DNA of 64,000 bases from Zhengitettix transpicula (lineage: Eukaryota > Arthropoda > Insecta > Orthoptera > Tetrigidae). The stretch covers positions 165,786,746-165,850,745 of the forward strand of contig CM073590.1 of the NCBI GenBank assembly GCA_037074705.1, read 5' to 3'. A model generated the notes under the pieces. The model made no database searches and was not told where the DNA came from. It was given only the letters and a program-made list of their open reading frames with translations. This document shows, piece after piece, positions 25,781-39,631 of the stretch; within the stretch, counting starts at the first letter, position 1; every line of letters begins with the position of its first letter. Made by a program: the position numbers and the translations under genes.

Positions 25781-27265
25781 TGGCTTGGTATAGACTAATA
25801 AATTAATAATACTGTCTAAGTAAAAGGATGCCAGTTTTACAACTGTGAAGAAAAAGGATAAAGGATATGCGAAAGGTAATAGTTAAATACATTAATATTT
25901 CAATAGGTACATTTCTATAAAACTGACACTTATGAAGAAAAGGACTTAATGAAGAGGGTCTGTAAACGCAAAATGTGTAAGAATGAATTCAAGACTTTCT
26001 AAATTGAAATACGATATCCTAATCTAAATAAGCTATCTGTAAACTTTCTTAACTTTACAGAATGGAGGGCCTAAATTCGGACAGGAGTTACAGTGAATAA
26101 AAAGTATAGATTCTAAATCATTGAAGTATATTGCAGTCCGCAATATTCACCTAACACTGCGGATTATTTACACCTTTTCTTCCTTGTGCGGTGTTAACAT
26201 GTATTATACCATTTAACATTGTTGAACTAAATACAAAAATTAACCGACTTTCTCTTTTCGAAAGCATTTTATCCGTTAATTATGTACAATAGGTATTGCT
26301 CCCGACGAAAGAGGCAACTTACTGTAAGTATCGATTTCATGTCATCCTTATCACTTTGTTTATCCGGGGAGATAGGTATGAATGAGGCAGATCTATTTTC
26401 ACCCAAAAGTGTCTTCTACAAACTTTCCTTTAAGTCGAATGTATGAATTAAAATTTCTTTACTGAAATCTTTACATAAACAAATAGTATTTAAACATTTT
26501 CCGTTAATGTTACCCTTGCCTTTTAAAGACAACAATGATTTTTCTTCAATATATTTCAATTTGGTAAGAAAAATAATCTGCTTTGAGAACATACAAACGT
26601 AAACGTGCCTCCTAGATGACGTAAACCATGAAGCTATAGTAAATCGCTTGGTTGGGTTTAACCAATTAGAAACTCGCAATACGCCGTTTTGTTATCATCT
26701 ATATTATTTTGGAAGTTAATTTCATCATTTTCTCACATATGTGTGAGACATCTTGAAGAATATGAACGGGAAAAGCAGGTGAGTATTGGAATTCTGAAAC
26801 TGTGCGAAAAGTACATTATTATTTAGACGCCTTGTAGAAGTTATTTTCTATCAAAGCCAATAACAGTTGAGTAAACTCTTCGTATGAAATGCTGTTTTCA
26901 GGAAGGGCGCCAAATATTTATCCAAAACTTTTAGTGATTACTTTAATGATAGTGACTATCTTTTTTTAATAAATCCAACGACACAATGTCAATTCCGACC
27001 ATTATTTTAATAATAGTTCATTTCAATTCAATCAACACATGCTGAATTTTGAATGGTAAATGTAAAATTATATTGCAATAAAACATTTGAAAATAATTTA
27101 ATTCCATATACAGTATTCAATGTCAACATTCTACTTAATTAATTTTTGATGTAATATTTAGTACATATTAACTGAAAAATATTTTAAACTGAATAGAACA
27201 AAGCGGCTAATTTGAATCAATAATGTCAGGAACAGTTATTCGACACTTTTAAAACTAGATAGATG

Positions 27266-27345
27266 ATTTTGATTTGATTTTTGATTTGGTTTATTTTATT
27301 CCATTAGTCGTCGTTTGAAGAAATAGGGCACGTCAATACATAAAA
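27266..27345. repeat. Dispersed repeat C, copy 1
   Basis: CATTAGTCGTCGTTTGAAGA and AAATAGGGCACGTC recur at 29851-29893 as CATTAGTCGTCTTCTGAGCA and AAATAGGGAAAGTG. An AT-rich degraded stretch follows both. The preceding ATTTTGATTTGATTTTTGAT could be a LINE tail on the minus strand (AAATC repeats). Confidence 0.5.
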
Positions 27346-28559
27346 TTACAATATAAGAATTGAATGCTACAATTATAAATAATTAGACGTTTACATAAAA
27401 ATACTAAAATTCGGGAACACAAATTTACTTGTCCAACATAAGTAAAATAATATGAATAATAAAAATAATAATTCTTTAAGAATATAATATAATATTTACA
27501 GTTCTAATAAAAATATTATATATGTACTAGTAAGTAATTCATGATTCGAGAATGAACTATCATGAAATATAGAATTTACACATCACACAAAACTTGACAC
27601 ACGCACATTAGGAGAAAACACAAACGACGGACAAGTCACTTCACGAATGTTGCTTCATACTTATAACTGACGACTTCAATCATCAAAAGATAAGTTATAT
27701 TTTTTGCATGTGAAGAATTACGTCATGATAACGTTATGAGATTCTCTGAGTCCTTATTTTACTTATTTTTACGTGGTAAATTTTAAATTAATACTTAGTA
27801 TGTACATAAAAGGCAGATAATAATAATAATTTATGGAAATTGGAAAAAATAACTGATTAATATACGAACGATTCTACAGTAAAAGTGACTAGATTTGTCG
27901 TGGACCGGAGACTGCATTTAGGAAAACCAACAGAGATATGTCTGCAGATCGATTGCAGAACTCGGATCTGAGATGCGCATTGGTAGACTTCCGATAATAT
28001 GTAGCATCAGCCAGTATTTTTCCCTCCAAACCTTTTTTTCCTTCCGTCTTCCTCTCGTTTCTCCAATCACTGTCCATGTATTCATGTTTGTCCTCCAACA
28101 AACGCAACACGGAACAATTCTATAAAATAAGGAAAATATTTTCGATAAAATCACTCTGAGCTCTATATTATTACCAATTTAAGATGGTTATTCCATTATC
28201 TTAAGGAGTATTCAATCATTCTTATTATATGTTGAGAACGGTAGAACTATATTTTCGTGAGTAGTAGAAAAAGCTTTTACCTGTCTTTTAGTATTTAAGA
28301 CGGATGCCATGAATTTATCGTAGCTTAACTAAGCGGGCCTATAACGTAGATGAATTCTCAGCAATGGCCGCTATTATAAGGAATATGTAAGTATCAAAAA
28401 CTTATTCAGCTATCGACTCTATACTTGAGTTTTAATATCATATTATTTCATGCCTTGCACCTCTATTTATTTGCTGCATGATGCAGATAATGCTCTCTAA
28501 ACGTTGAGGCTCCTTACTGTTTGACGACTATGCTTTTCGTTCAATTTATCCAGCTCGTT

Positions 28560-29050
28560 ATCAGAATGTTAAGTGATGTCATAAATGCGAAGCTGCAGTA
28601 TCCCAGCGTGCTTGGAAATGACCTGTTGCTCTCGCAACAGAGAGCATGCTGTCAGGAGCGTGCCGCTTTAAACAGACGGTCGTTCCCGCAGACACTTTAA
28701 CGGGAATTTATTATTCAGCAAAATAACTCGTACTACGTCCTAGTTAAGAAAAATTATAACGTTTATGCTTCCAGTATTGATATATCTCAATAAAGCGGTC
28801 GACGTTGTAAACAAAGGCAATATCAACAAATGAAACTCAATATTTTATTTATATTCATTCCCCAATTTTTGTTTCACATAAATTACAATGCAATGCTGAT
28901 GATTTGAATGGAAAATGCACACAAAATGCTTCAACGTAGAAGTGAATCGTACCATATGTTGGCATGCTGAACATTTGGTGAACGTTGCATACAGTAAGCG
29001 AAAAGCGATTCCCATGTGGCAACAAAGCATCGCAGTTAGGTGGCACATAC
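28560..29050. other. CpG-rich flank of the orphan exon
   Basis: Between 28560 and 28700 CG density is raised, and the stretch 28915-29050 joins the candidate exon at 29051. It may be regulatory. Nothing else identifiable. Confidence 0.25.
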
Positions 29051-29218
29051 CGCGTGGAAACGCTCTCCCAGAAGATCTGCAGATGATCGTAACCACGGGG
29101 TTTTCCATTCAGGGACATGGTCTTCGTGATAGTCGACATCGCGGCGTCCTGCGACTGTACGGCGTCGCCACACGACGGTGCTGCCCTCGCGGTTACGGCC
29201 TTATCGCCGCGTGGTTGC
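29051..29218 (-). CDS. Candidate orphan internal exon of an unknown gene
   Basis: A 168-base block on the minus strand between a good acceptor (GTGTATTATTATTTAG) and a good donor (GCG|GTATGT). It is open in one phase (one base, 55 codons, two bases), encodes QPRGDKAVTARAAPS, then MSTITKTMSLNGKPRGYDHL and QIFWESVSTR, and is strikingly rich in CpG compared with its flanks. I do not recognise the protein. A possible next exon with matching phase lies after the TTATTTTATAG at about 28121, open to a stop at 27918, but its content is unconvincing. Confidence 0.35.
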
Positions 29219-29844
29219 CTAAATAATAATACACACACAACTTCGTAAAATTACTTATTCTGCAGGCGACGTACTACTCGTCAAAATGCACGATAAGTGA
29301 AATTTCTTTTGCTTTAGCGAAAATAAAATTTTTGACATTATATAAACACAGCCGGTAGAGCTGGAAACCGAGTCGTTGTAAGGATAATTCATCACTTTAT
29401 AATCACTAGACTATGATATATAATATCCGAAAATAACGGAAATGCATTTAAATCCATCGACCATTTCTGGAGTTTGCCAAAGCCGAAACTTACGCTGTTT
29501 TGTAAATAATTGTCAATAACAAATATTAATACCAGAATAAGTTTATTGTGAGTATTAGTTGAGTACCAACAAGCTTTTAATGTAAACTCTAGCTGAGATT
29601 CACTGCCAACTAACGAACTAAACAGTCGCCACCCACCTTATTTTTCAGGAGCCGGAAGCTCGATATCAACAATGAGAGAAGCGATAACGTTCGTCACGGG
29701 CAACCGCGAGATCCGTTCAAAATAAATAAAAGTAGACTTTGCTCACGATGAGTTAGTCCAGTCCAGTCTTACTAGTAAGTTAGTAGACTCATTTAACACT
29801 TTAACATGGACATTCAGTCCAGAGTCATGCAAAAAATCCTACAC

Positions 29845-30010
29845 AGCTAAATTAGTTACATTAGTCGTCTTCTGAGCAAATAGGGAAAGTGACAAATGGT
29901 AATAATTATAAACACAAAAGTAACAATATATCAATAAGACAATCTATATTTTTGAAATTAGGTAAAGACTAGAATACATCATTTGAAGAGAATATTCGCT
30001 AAAAAAAATA
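29845..30010. repeat. Dispersed repeat C, copy 2
   Basis: Second copy of the 27.3 kb sequence, then AT-rich sequence like that after copy 1. No coding capacity seen. Confidence 0.5.
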
Positions 30011-32187
30011 AGTAAATAAGAACACGGAGACTAACAAATCATACAGTATATGTAAATGAAAGAAATTAAGTTATAAATTAAGAACATTAAAAAATACTAA
30101 AAAATTAGTTTAAATTAAGGTAAAATGTTGTTATTTGTAATATAAAGTCATTTTACATGTAACATTTCACCAAACTTCTGACGTCTACAGAATACTCCGA
30201 CTGGAAGCTTATCTCAGTAGTGAAATTTTGAGATAATAGGTGACAGGATGGACATAAAATAAACAATTGTGAAATATGAAATGGACGTACAAACATGAAA
30301 TATTTGAAATTTAAAATTTTTTATGACTGGTAAAATTAGATTCAAATTTAAAACAGTCTTCAAACTAATACTTTTCTAATTGAAATATATTATTTTGAAG
30401 ACTGGAATAGGTGCTGTTTTGAATTTATATTTGTCAATTTTAAATACATTAATAATAATTTTTTGTATGGAACTAATATGCATTGGGCTCTGACCGATTT
30501 ACGAATCAATCAATAGAATGCGCACGGTTAATGAACACAGTTACACATATCTTCGCAGATAGGTTATGACTACATGTGTTTTTTATGCAAGCAGGAAGGA
30601 ATTACATAGCTTTATTCCTGAATTAAATGTACAGTCAATGTTAAAATATCCCAAAGATCGATCGGTTTCTAATTTCGTATCCCCGCTCGTAACAAATAAA
30701 CTTGCTTCACGTATTACAAATTTTTAAATTTGCAAAATGTATTTGCGAGTTAATGTTAAAATTCTTAGAGTTTTGAAAATTTCCGCAGAGCGAGATAACG
30801 TCCCCAGATTGTATTGACGCATTTCTCCATAATATATATTTTGTCCTGTCATAAATAGTGGAAGAGAATAACAGATGAAACTAAGTTTTATATGAAAGTA
30901 CCTTAAAATATTCATGCCGCCATAATAGTGTGAATGAAAATAAATAGTGTATACGTATACAGCGTGCGCAGTATGAAATGGAAATACCTCATTTAAAATC
31001 AGCATAAATAGTTATTAACTTATATTGAACTGTGTAAACAGAAAAGTGAGAAATTATTAGACTGTTCGTTAACACGAGCTCATAGCATTACTATAAACAA
31101 ATCAAAACAATGTTAATTTCCTTACATTCTCTTAAACAAAAGTTGTCGTTTATCTTTCATAACAATAAATGTATTGAGATTCCCCATAAGTATTTAAATT
31201 CTCCATCTCGGTGGTACCATGGTAAATCGATGAACTCCTAGTGGAAAGAACTAGACTTCGAATCTCCATCCGCTCAATCGAATTTGGATACTCTTGTTTC
31301 GTCAAAGCATGTATGATATTTCTGGGACACAGGGCTATTTCCTCTCTAATTTAAAGAAAATTTTAGCATAATATTGAAGATAATTTGTACTGTGTTCATT
31401 CAAATCCAGAATGTCTGAAATACGTAACAACGAACAGTCGTCTCGGTAAATAATAATTGTCCATTGGTTGGATTCAGCAAATATTGTAAAATAAAAAGAA
31501 TAAACTTAATGGCAGAAGTAAAATAATAGTTTGTATAACACTGGGATTTTTTCAACATTATCAGTTTACTTAAAAGTTACATTCATTTGTATGTTATGCA
31601 CAATATATTTCCCATTCTATATTAGGTTTACCTTATAAATTTAAAACAATGTTTGACCTATCTATCAAAGACTGCAAACTAATATCAGCGGATCATAATT
31701 GAACATTGATTACAATTATTTGGGATACTAAACAAACGACACGGATATCTCGTCTCCAGGCGGCGATCCCACCTCCCACACTTTACAGAGCAGAAAAAAT
31801 ATCCAATTTAATTTAAGTTCTAGAAAAAAATTTTTAAACAATTAATTAGTCGTATTTTAACTTGAGCGATAGTTGGAAGCGGATGGTTACAGTTAACTTG
31901 GTTGGGTTTTTTCTGGTTTAGAAAAATTGTGAGTTGTTTCTTAATTATTTGCATGTGATTTTCTTCTGGCCAATATTATTCTAGTGCTAACACTTTTATT
32001 ATTTTTAACCTTCGATATCAGTGTTTACTAGCACTTTGTACGAAACAAATCGATTTTAACGACTAGGAGACCCTGCATAAGTTGTAATAATATCATACTT
32101 AATTTTTATAGTTTGAAGGTTATGTTTTACGTCTTATCAAATATATAATGTATTTCATGACCAATCTCAGACAATTTATTTATAAAT

Positions 32188-32385
32188 AAATAAAACAACG
32201 TTTCGGTACGTGTTTGTAATTCTTCAGGTTTTTTCTGAGGAGAAAATACAATTTTTATTATTATCATAAAATAATGAGTTTCCAGAAGATGGTTAAAACA
32301 GATATATTATATAAATCCGCAGAAAAGGCATGAAGAAGGTACAAATATTTACCGAAACGTTGGTTTTTAGTTTAATAATTCTTTA
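32188..32385. repeat. Foldback with CGAAACGTT ends, third family
   Basis: Left 32196-32235 (AACAACGTTTCGGTACGTGT, TCTTCAGGT) is an inverted counterpart of right 32331-32372 (CATGAAGAAGGTACAAAT, TTACCGAAACGTTGG). The right side has a GGTA/TACC stem before GAAACGTT. The centre contains AT-rich unpaired sequence. Confidence 0.65.
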
Positions 32386-32629
32386 TAATGGTGAAATTAA
32401 AAAGTAATTGGCTTAACAATTGATTCCAGTGCAAAGGGTTGAAAATATTTTGAGTATAACAAGAAATAATTGAATTAATTAAGAAAAATTATTGCTTCAC
32501 TGTTATACTACAGATTCTTCAAATTTACTTTAGTACTCAACGATATATTCAAATCTAAAACAGTTTATGTTTCACATTATAATTTTTGTAAACTAGACAA
32601 GACAGGTATTCAGTAGAACAAACAGTAAG

Positions 32630-33475
32630 ATCACGGGTTGGAGAAAGGATCAGTAATAGGGCTTTTATAGTTCCTGATACTTATTAATGATGTACCAGTC
32701 TTTTCTCTGATGATAGAAAAACTCTTTTGAGCTTCGAATGAATGCGAATTACAAAACGGCTTACTTGCACTAATTAGCTGGGTTGAAGCAAAAAAAATGA
32801 AGATAAATAGCGAAAACATCAAAAGAATAACGTTTAATAAATATCTCCCGGATATACGATTGGATTATAATATAAATAGGGAGAAAGTATATCAAGTAAA
32901 CAGATGCAATATCTAGGAATTATTTTAAGTTCAAATTTAGAGTTGGAAAAACAAACATAATTCTGCCTCTCGAAAAGAAAGCAAATCCTTACATTCCATA
33001 ATAGGAAACTTGGAAAAGAGGAGCGACAAATCAAAACAACATTCTTATGAATCTCTGATTCGCCCCATATTCGAGTATGGTTGCAGGTTGTTGCGATCCT
33101 TACCAAACAAAATTCAGACAGGAGCAGCGAAATTAGTTATACGAGGACCTGGTCACGTGCGAGATAAAGTAAATAAATTAGCATGGGAATCGTTGGCAAC
33201 CAGAAGGAAGAAGGATAGGTTTCGTGCTCTATTTAAAAACAAAGTATGTGAAAACTTATGTATGTGCTTGACAAACTAACTTATATCGGTAGATAATACC
33301 TCAAATATAAAATCAAAACGAAACCGCAAAATACTCACGTAGGGAAAATTTTTCATTCTTAAAAAGATTGATAAGTAATTGGAACAATTTATCTGCAGCA
33401 CTATTTGATGAAAATCTTCCAGAAACAAGTATGTTTAAAAATAATCTAAATAGATTCCTGAAGTGAAGTGGATAA
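32630..33475 (+). mobile_element. LINE reverse transcriptase fragment, decayed
   Basis: Scattered pieces in changing frames spell a LINE ORF2 in order: GSVIGLL then FLILINDV (32645-32695, the GxxxGPLLFLIYINDL motif), FSDDR-like residues of the catalytic YADD box (about 32700-32715), KMKINSENIK, QYLGIILSSNLELEKQ (about 32908), YESLIRPIFEYGC (33045-33085), WESLATRRKKDRFRALF (33185-33235), and NWNNLSAALFDENLPETSMF with KNNLNRFLK and stop (33377-33466). The order is that of Jockey/CR1-type elements. Stops and frameshifts show it is dead. Confidence 0.85.
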
Positions 33476-33479
33476 GGTG

Positions 33480-35099
33480 GAGTTAAAAGTGTCTTTTATA
33501 ATCTTTTCGTTTAGTGAAGTGTTTAGAAATATGGGAAATTTTTCAGGACACATTTCTAAGACTTTTTTTAGTTAAACTGCCCTCGGTATGCATCGTAAAT
33601 TATACACAAAGATTTTCAACCCCAGTCGTTGCTCCTTCCGAAACGCAACCCGACTGACACTTGAGCTATGCAGGGTGAAGAAAGTTTATTGTACGCCATA
33701 TTGGCAAGACACCAACCACCCTTTCAACCTGAATTATCATACAGTATTTTTCATCCTTTAATATTAAAATTACATAGAACCTTCATAGTCATGTGATTTT
33801 ATATATAAAATCGCCCCATGTTTTATTTGTCAAGGAAGTTGTACCAATTCACGCTCAATGTTTCGTTGTTATAAATTGATTATTTATAACTGTTTACACG
33901 AAATTCAATACTTTCGGCAACACATTATCATCATATTTGCATTTAAATTTTATTGTGGACACTTATAAGTAATAAATTTGTAATAACTAAATAACGAGAC
34001 TGTGGATCAATACAACTTATTTGTACGAGTTCGAATACAGAAATATGCTTACTTTGTGTGTCAAAAGATTACTACATCTGTTACAGCTTTTGTTATTTGA
34101 TTTTGTAGTTTATTAAAAATTAGAGTTTCATAAATACTTTATGGGTTATTATGACCCCATAAATTCTGTAATTGCTACATACACAACTTATAAGTACGAG
34201 TTTATTTCATCATAGAGTAATAAGGGTTCAGAGAAGAATATCTAAAAGCTAAAGGTTTTGGAAGTAGGATTCCGTGAATTAATTTACTTTATATCAGCCT
34301 TGGTGTTCTAAAATGACTTCTATCTTTATACAATGATAAAAACCAAAATGTAGTTTGATACAGAATATGTAAATTTTTCTGTAATTTGGATACTTATTTA
34401 TCTAATTAATCTTTGATCTTTCCAAAGTCTTTGACGCATAGCCTATAGGATAAATTAAACAAGTATAGGTAAAAAGGATACTAGCGCGGATAGAGAAATT
34501 TTCATTGGTACATAACAAAAAATGAAAATTGAGTGCAAATTATGGATCAATACAATGTAACTTCAGAATTTTCTCAAAACTCTGTAACTGAACGATAAAA
34601 TTTTCTAATATTTACAAACACTTTGCCGCACAGTGTGAAATTTGAAATGAAGACTTGGCGAACACCTGCATCATATATAGAAACGATAAACTAACGAAAT
34701 ACATTTAATATCAATAAATCCTCAACAGGGCCAATGTTTGGGGTAATAAAATTGAAATTAATGATAATAAAAGCAATTCTATCTGGTTAACATATTTTGC
34801 TAAGTGAACCAAAACACAGTTTAGGTGTAGAAGTAATTCCAATGGTAATGATGTGCAAACATTTAGGAATATACTTAAACAATAATTAATATAAGAGGAG
34901 CACTTAAACGAGTCGGGAAAATAAAGTTCAAAGTCTTAGTTATGAAAACTTAATGTAATTCTCAATATTTAATTGCATTTCTAATTAAATAGATGGTATA
35001 GGGCTTGGTTTATCCTTATGACATAAAACCAGATTTTTCTTCTCCGTCGATAGTTTTGTGTCATATTTTGTGACGATAATTGAGCTCACTTCTTGCAAG
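33480..35099. other. Intergenic, between LINE fragment and MRTF 3' end
   Basis: AT-rich with normal CpG density, unlike the stretch that follows. No coding sequence or recognisable element. Confidence 0.55.
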
Positions 35100-35220
35100 G
35101 AACAATAGCAGAAAAATAGTGAATCAGATATAGTAATTTTCTATCAAATAAATGTAATCAAAATGAATAATCCAATCTTATCATTCCACAAACAATAATT
35201 CAATAAAACTACATAGAAAA

Positions 35221-35973
35221 TCTGTTTAATATTAAATAATAATGAGTTATCATAAATATTATTGTCATATATTTATAATTTGTTGTGATAGTAAAGATAT
35301 AGGCCTAATACACTTATTTCAATAATGTTGGCAGCACTGCAACCAAATGATACAAAACCACTAATAAAATGTTGAGAATGAAAAGAACCTATATCTCTCT
35401 AATTGACAGCCCAGTGTTAATATTCAAGTAAGCTTTCATCATCCTGTTGGTACAATAACAATGCATATATAAATCAGTAGAAATGCATTTGAGAACCACC
35501 AATAAGAATAAGTGCATTTACCTCTAAGTTAGTACTCGTGAGGAATGAGTTGATATGAATGAATGATCAAAACTTCAAGCTCTTGCTCTTGCATTAAATG
35601 CAGCTTGTGGCAATTCACTGATTTTCACCAACACAAGTCAGTTGAAACAATTTAACTATTAACTGAATGGAGACTTAACAAGTATGAGGGAAAGTTGTTC
35701 TACAGAACTGAATCACACTTTGTGTCGGTTGTCCATCAAAGGTGGAGAAGATTAAAAAGACACTTCTGCTAAGCCCGACCAATTACTTTGGTAATAATCT
35801 GTTGAATTTTTAATAATAATGAGTTACAATAAATATTATTGTCATATTTATAATTTGTAGGGATGGTAACTCACTTTTATCAATGAGAGCCCTGAAATAT
35901 AAGCTACAATGAGTTTCCCTGGTCATATTCTTCTAAAAATTATATCATAACCACATTTTAAGGATAACTTTCC

Positions 35974-36015
<42 letters not shown>

Positions 36016-36389
36016 CTCTGTGCCACATAGTCAATAACATCATACTCTCTTAGGAATGTTTACCATTACACATTGCACTTCTAGTCTCCCCATATGTCTC
36101 AACCCTTATTAAATAATACGTTTTCTTGAACATTTGAACTGTTCCTTATCTCTATGTATTTGCAAACTAATAAAATATCAATAACATAGGAAATTTAATA
36201 TCAATATGATTGAATTTACATCACTTCCATCATTTGGTTTGTCCTTTGATCTCTGATATTAAGGATCACATTTAAATCAATTATTCAATCTTAAGTATAT
36301 ATAAAATCTGTTGAATTTTTAATAATAATGAGTTACAATAAATATTATTAAGTCATATTTATAATTTGTAGGGATGGTAACTCACTTTC
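35221..36389. repeat. Three spaced copies of an 85-base repeat near the MRTF 3' end
   Basis: 35221-35300, 35798-35882 and 36307-36389 share TCTGTTGAATTTTTAATAAT, GAGTTACAATAAATATTATT, TTATAATTTGTAGGGATGG and TAACTCACTTT. Spacings are 577 and 509 bases. Copies 2 and 3 are nearly identical; copy 1 is diverged. The sequences between copies do not match each other, so it is not a simple tandem array. Confidence 0.78.
35977..36011. repeat. (TA)n microsatellite
   Basis: About 17 TA units between two copies of the 85-base repeat. Confidence 0.95.
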
Positions 36390-39166
36390 TAAGAAAGTAG
36401 ATCTACAGGCTAAAGAACAGATTAACTTCAACAATGTTTGTCAATATTTATAATGGACTCAACATTTCATACACAGGTAAAGCTATGATTTAAAAAAAAT
36501 AAGCCATTGTTAAGTGTGTAGTTTTATTTCAATTCACCACATTCAACCCAATCAATATGGGTTCATACTCTCATTAACATATGTACATTAAACACACTGT
36601 TACAATAATTATACAAAGGAAAAAAACAGTCTCCTTTTATCAAACAAAAATGTTATCAAAACATATTTTACAATAAAGAAAATTCTTTGAGAGTATAATT
36701 GATTATTTATACACTGTAAATACTTTTACCTCATAAGTAAAGAGGGTCAAATATTGTCCACACAACAACCTCTTCTTTCAAGTGTAATTACTAGTTTTGT
36801 TAAGTATGAATGTAATATTTACAAGACAAACATAGCCACATTTAAACCAGAAAATTTCATAAATATTTGTCTTGACACCTTTTAATGGTCCCAATTCTAA
36901 TTAGTATTTTGACAATGGACAAATGAGTATATTACAATAATTTGCAACTTAAATAATCCATAAGATTACTTTTATATTTGAAAACTAATAACAATCTGTT
37001 ACAATTTTTACAATATGTAAATAAATAAATAAATTTAGAAAATATAAACAATTAACTAATTACATTTATAGAAATTATATATTTTAACATTTACATGTAA
37101 TATCAATTGGGAAAAATGATATTGGTGGCAAGAGGATAATGTTACAAATTATCCACGTTAAATGTTTCACATTGAGCAACTCTTATGAAACATTAGCTTC
37201 TTCAAGTGGTTAAAAAGGACTGCCATGATTTACATGCTCAGGATTTGCAACACAATTTGTTTTCACACAAATTAGGAAAATATATGAATAAGATAAGATG
37301 TGTTAAAAGAAATATATAATTTTGGACAGACTGATGGCTCAAAGAATTTTAAACTTGAAAATACATCCTTTTATAGGACGAATATGAATATTTTTGAAAC
37401 ATTAAATGGTTTCTATGATGTCCATGTTTACTTCACAAGTGTAACAGATATCTGTTTTTAAATTTGCATATATTGATGGAATGTATTTATATATTTGATT
37501 ATGTGAATTGTATATATACACAAAAATTTATTTCATATTTCTACTTATACATGATAAAAAAACATTTTCTGAGTTACTTAATAAATATTAGAAATAATTA
37601 TTTGTTATTATATTTAACATTGTGGTCCTAAAGCAAGTCCTCAGTCTGCCCAAAATATTGCACTAATTAAATGAGCTGATAAATTAAAACAGGTAAACTA
37701 GAAGCATACGCTTTTTATACATGGAATGTCACTAAAACAAATACAATAAAAATGGTGTAATGTATAGCATTCCAGACATCAGTATTTTAGTATAATTTTG
37801 TTGCAGCCATTTGGCTCCACTGATTATATTATTAATGATGCCCTACTTATCAGGAATGCAACAAGTTGATGCAGTCAAAGTTACAAACAGGCATCAACTG
37901 GTTTTTTGAGACATATGAATTGGTTGCAAGTCAGCACTGGCCAAGATATGTTTTTTTTAATAGCAAAGGTAATATTAGAATGCCAATAAGCAAAACAAAA
38001 AAAACTGAACTTCCTCAAATTAGTCCTGAATTTATTAAATGAAAACCTATTTGCAAAACTAATATCACACAATTCTATTTTAAGTGCATGCAACAATTTT
38101 TCATGAATAACAAAAGACATTCATTCAATAATAAAGAAAAATTACAAATACAATTTCATTATCTTGACTATTTTTCCAAAATAAAGTAATGGAATTCAGT
38201 ATATTCAATTCATTTATGTTCATAGGATATGCAGATACACTCTTATTTGTGGTAATTTATAACAGGAGAATTGAGCACAAGTTAAGTATTCCTATCAGAC
38301 ACTCAAACACACATTCATTCATTCAAAATACATTATTTATGCTAAATTTTCTGAAGCACCAAATTAAGATTATATATTAACACACCTTTCATTAATGGTT
38401 TTACATTAGCAGCACACACATTCATATACACTTTTATAATTGTTTATTAAGAAAAATAAAGCAAGATTTTCGTATTTAAATACTATATATGGAAGCAGCA
38501 GAGATGAATTGCATAACAAATCTGTTAAGTACTGATAATTTGAAATACCAATTTACACTACAATTGTTAAGTATTCAATAAATTAACAAATTTTCCAGGA
38601 ACGCATGACTAAGTTGGATAACTTACATTTGGGGAAGCATGAGAATTTAAATGTCTTCAGTTGTTATACTCATAAATACATTGAAACTTCCATGGCAGTA
38701 TTACCTTCATTATTACTACTTCTATAAATGTTTATATTTTACTTATGAAAATACAAACATTAACTAAATTTTTCTTTCAATTTTACAACCTTAAAAATAG
38801 GCATAAATTTTCGTTGTTACTTATAATTTAAACTATCCAGTTCAGTTCTGGGTAGAAAATTGAGCTAAAAATGTTCAGTGTCTGTGAGAACAGGAAACAG
38901 GAAAATAATTGAAAGGCATTTAAGTCTCATAAACCTAAAACCTAGGTTTACCAAAAGTGTATAGCTGGTCCTTCATTTAAAAATACAATTTTTTTGTCTT
39001 TATGGTCCTTTGACAGTTATTTACTGCAATTATTTTTAGGCATTGCTGGCTAAAAATCTGTATGAAATTGCACAATTTATAACATGATAAATGTTCACAT
39101 ATCAATTTGACTTACTACATAAGGCACTGCTGGGCATATACATATATGTATGTGTGTATTTAAGTG

Positions 39167-39171
<5 letters not shown>

Positions 39172-39197
<26 letters not shown>

Positions 39198-39198
39198 G
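39172..39198. repeat. (AT)n microsatellite in 3' UTR
   Basis: About 13 AT units 450 bases beyond the MRTF stop codon, preceded by a short TATATGTATGTGTG run. Confidence 0.9.
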
Positions 39199-39631
39199 AA
39201 CACACTGAGAACACCAAGTTATGGTCACACTATAGTCTCGTTGTTTATGTAACAAGCCTGATAAGCTTACAGTCCACATGATGAGTTAAACCACTAAATA
39301 TGTAACTCAAAAGTACTAATCATGTATACACTATAGTACACACAATAATTTGTGCTTTAGTATACAATTTCCAGTCTGAAGCACTACATTTGGCAACTTA
39401 TTTCCATTAGTTCTAAATTTGATCACAACACTCATTAGGAAACTTGAAGTTAGCTACAAAATATTATTACTTGGTTCTGTGCACCAGTATATAGCACCTA
39501 CATACATTTTGTATGTTCCACGAGCACAATCCTTCTAATATTGTATTGGAGGGAACTATATTGTAGCACAACACACAACACGTGTGTTAAGAAGGTAAAA
39601 TATACAACTTACTGTTTTTCAGTACTATATG

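Larger units (their letters stand above)
25781..32187. other. Intergenic stretch
   Basis: Contains repeat C copies and the 29.05 kb candidate exon. A frame at 27889-28154 (minus) with Lys/Arg-rich content is doubtful. 30.0-32.2 kb is AT-rich with no feature. Confidence 0.55.
35100..39631 (-). other. Probable MRTF 3' UTR and transcript end
   Basis: No coding sequence is visible for 4.5 kb after the stop codon. The stretch is AT-rich and nearly free of CpG, like the gene body, down to about 35.1 kb, where normal CpG density returns. I infer that transcription (and germline methylation) reaches at least this far. Several AATAAA signals exist on the minus strand, for example at 36528-36523. The exact poly(A) site cannot be chosen. 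A TA-repeat (39172-39198) lies inside it. Confidence 0.45.

Noticed and set aside
31205..31285. tRNA-like A and B box pattern (TGGTACCATGGTAAATCG and ACTTCGAATCTC)
   Set aside because: The boxes are weak matches, no acceptor stem and no SINE tail; chance is likely.
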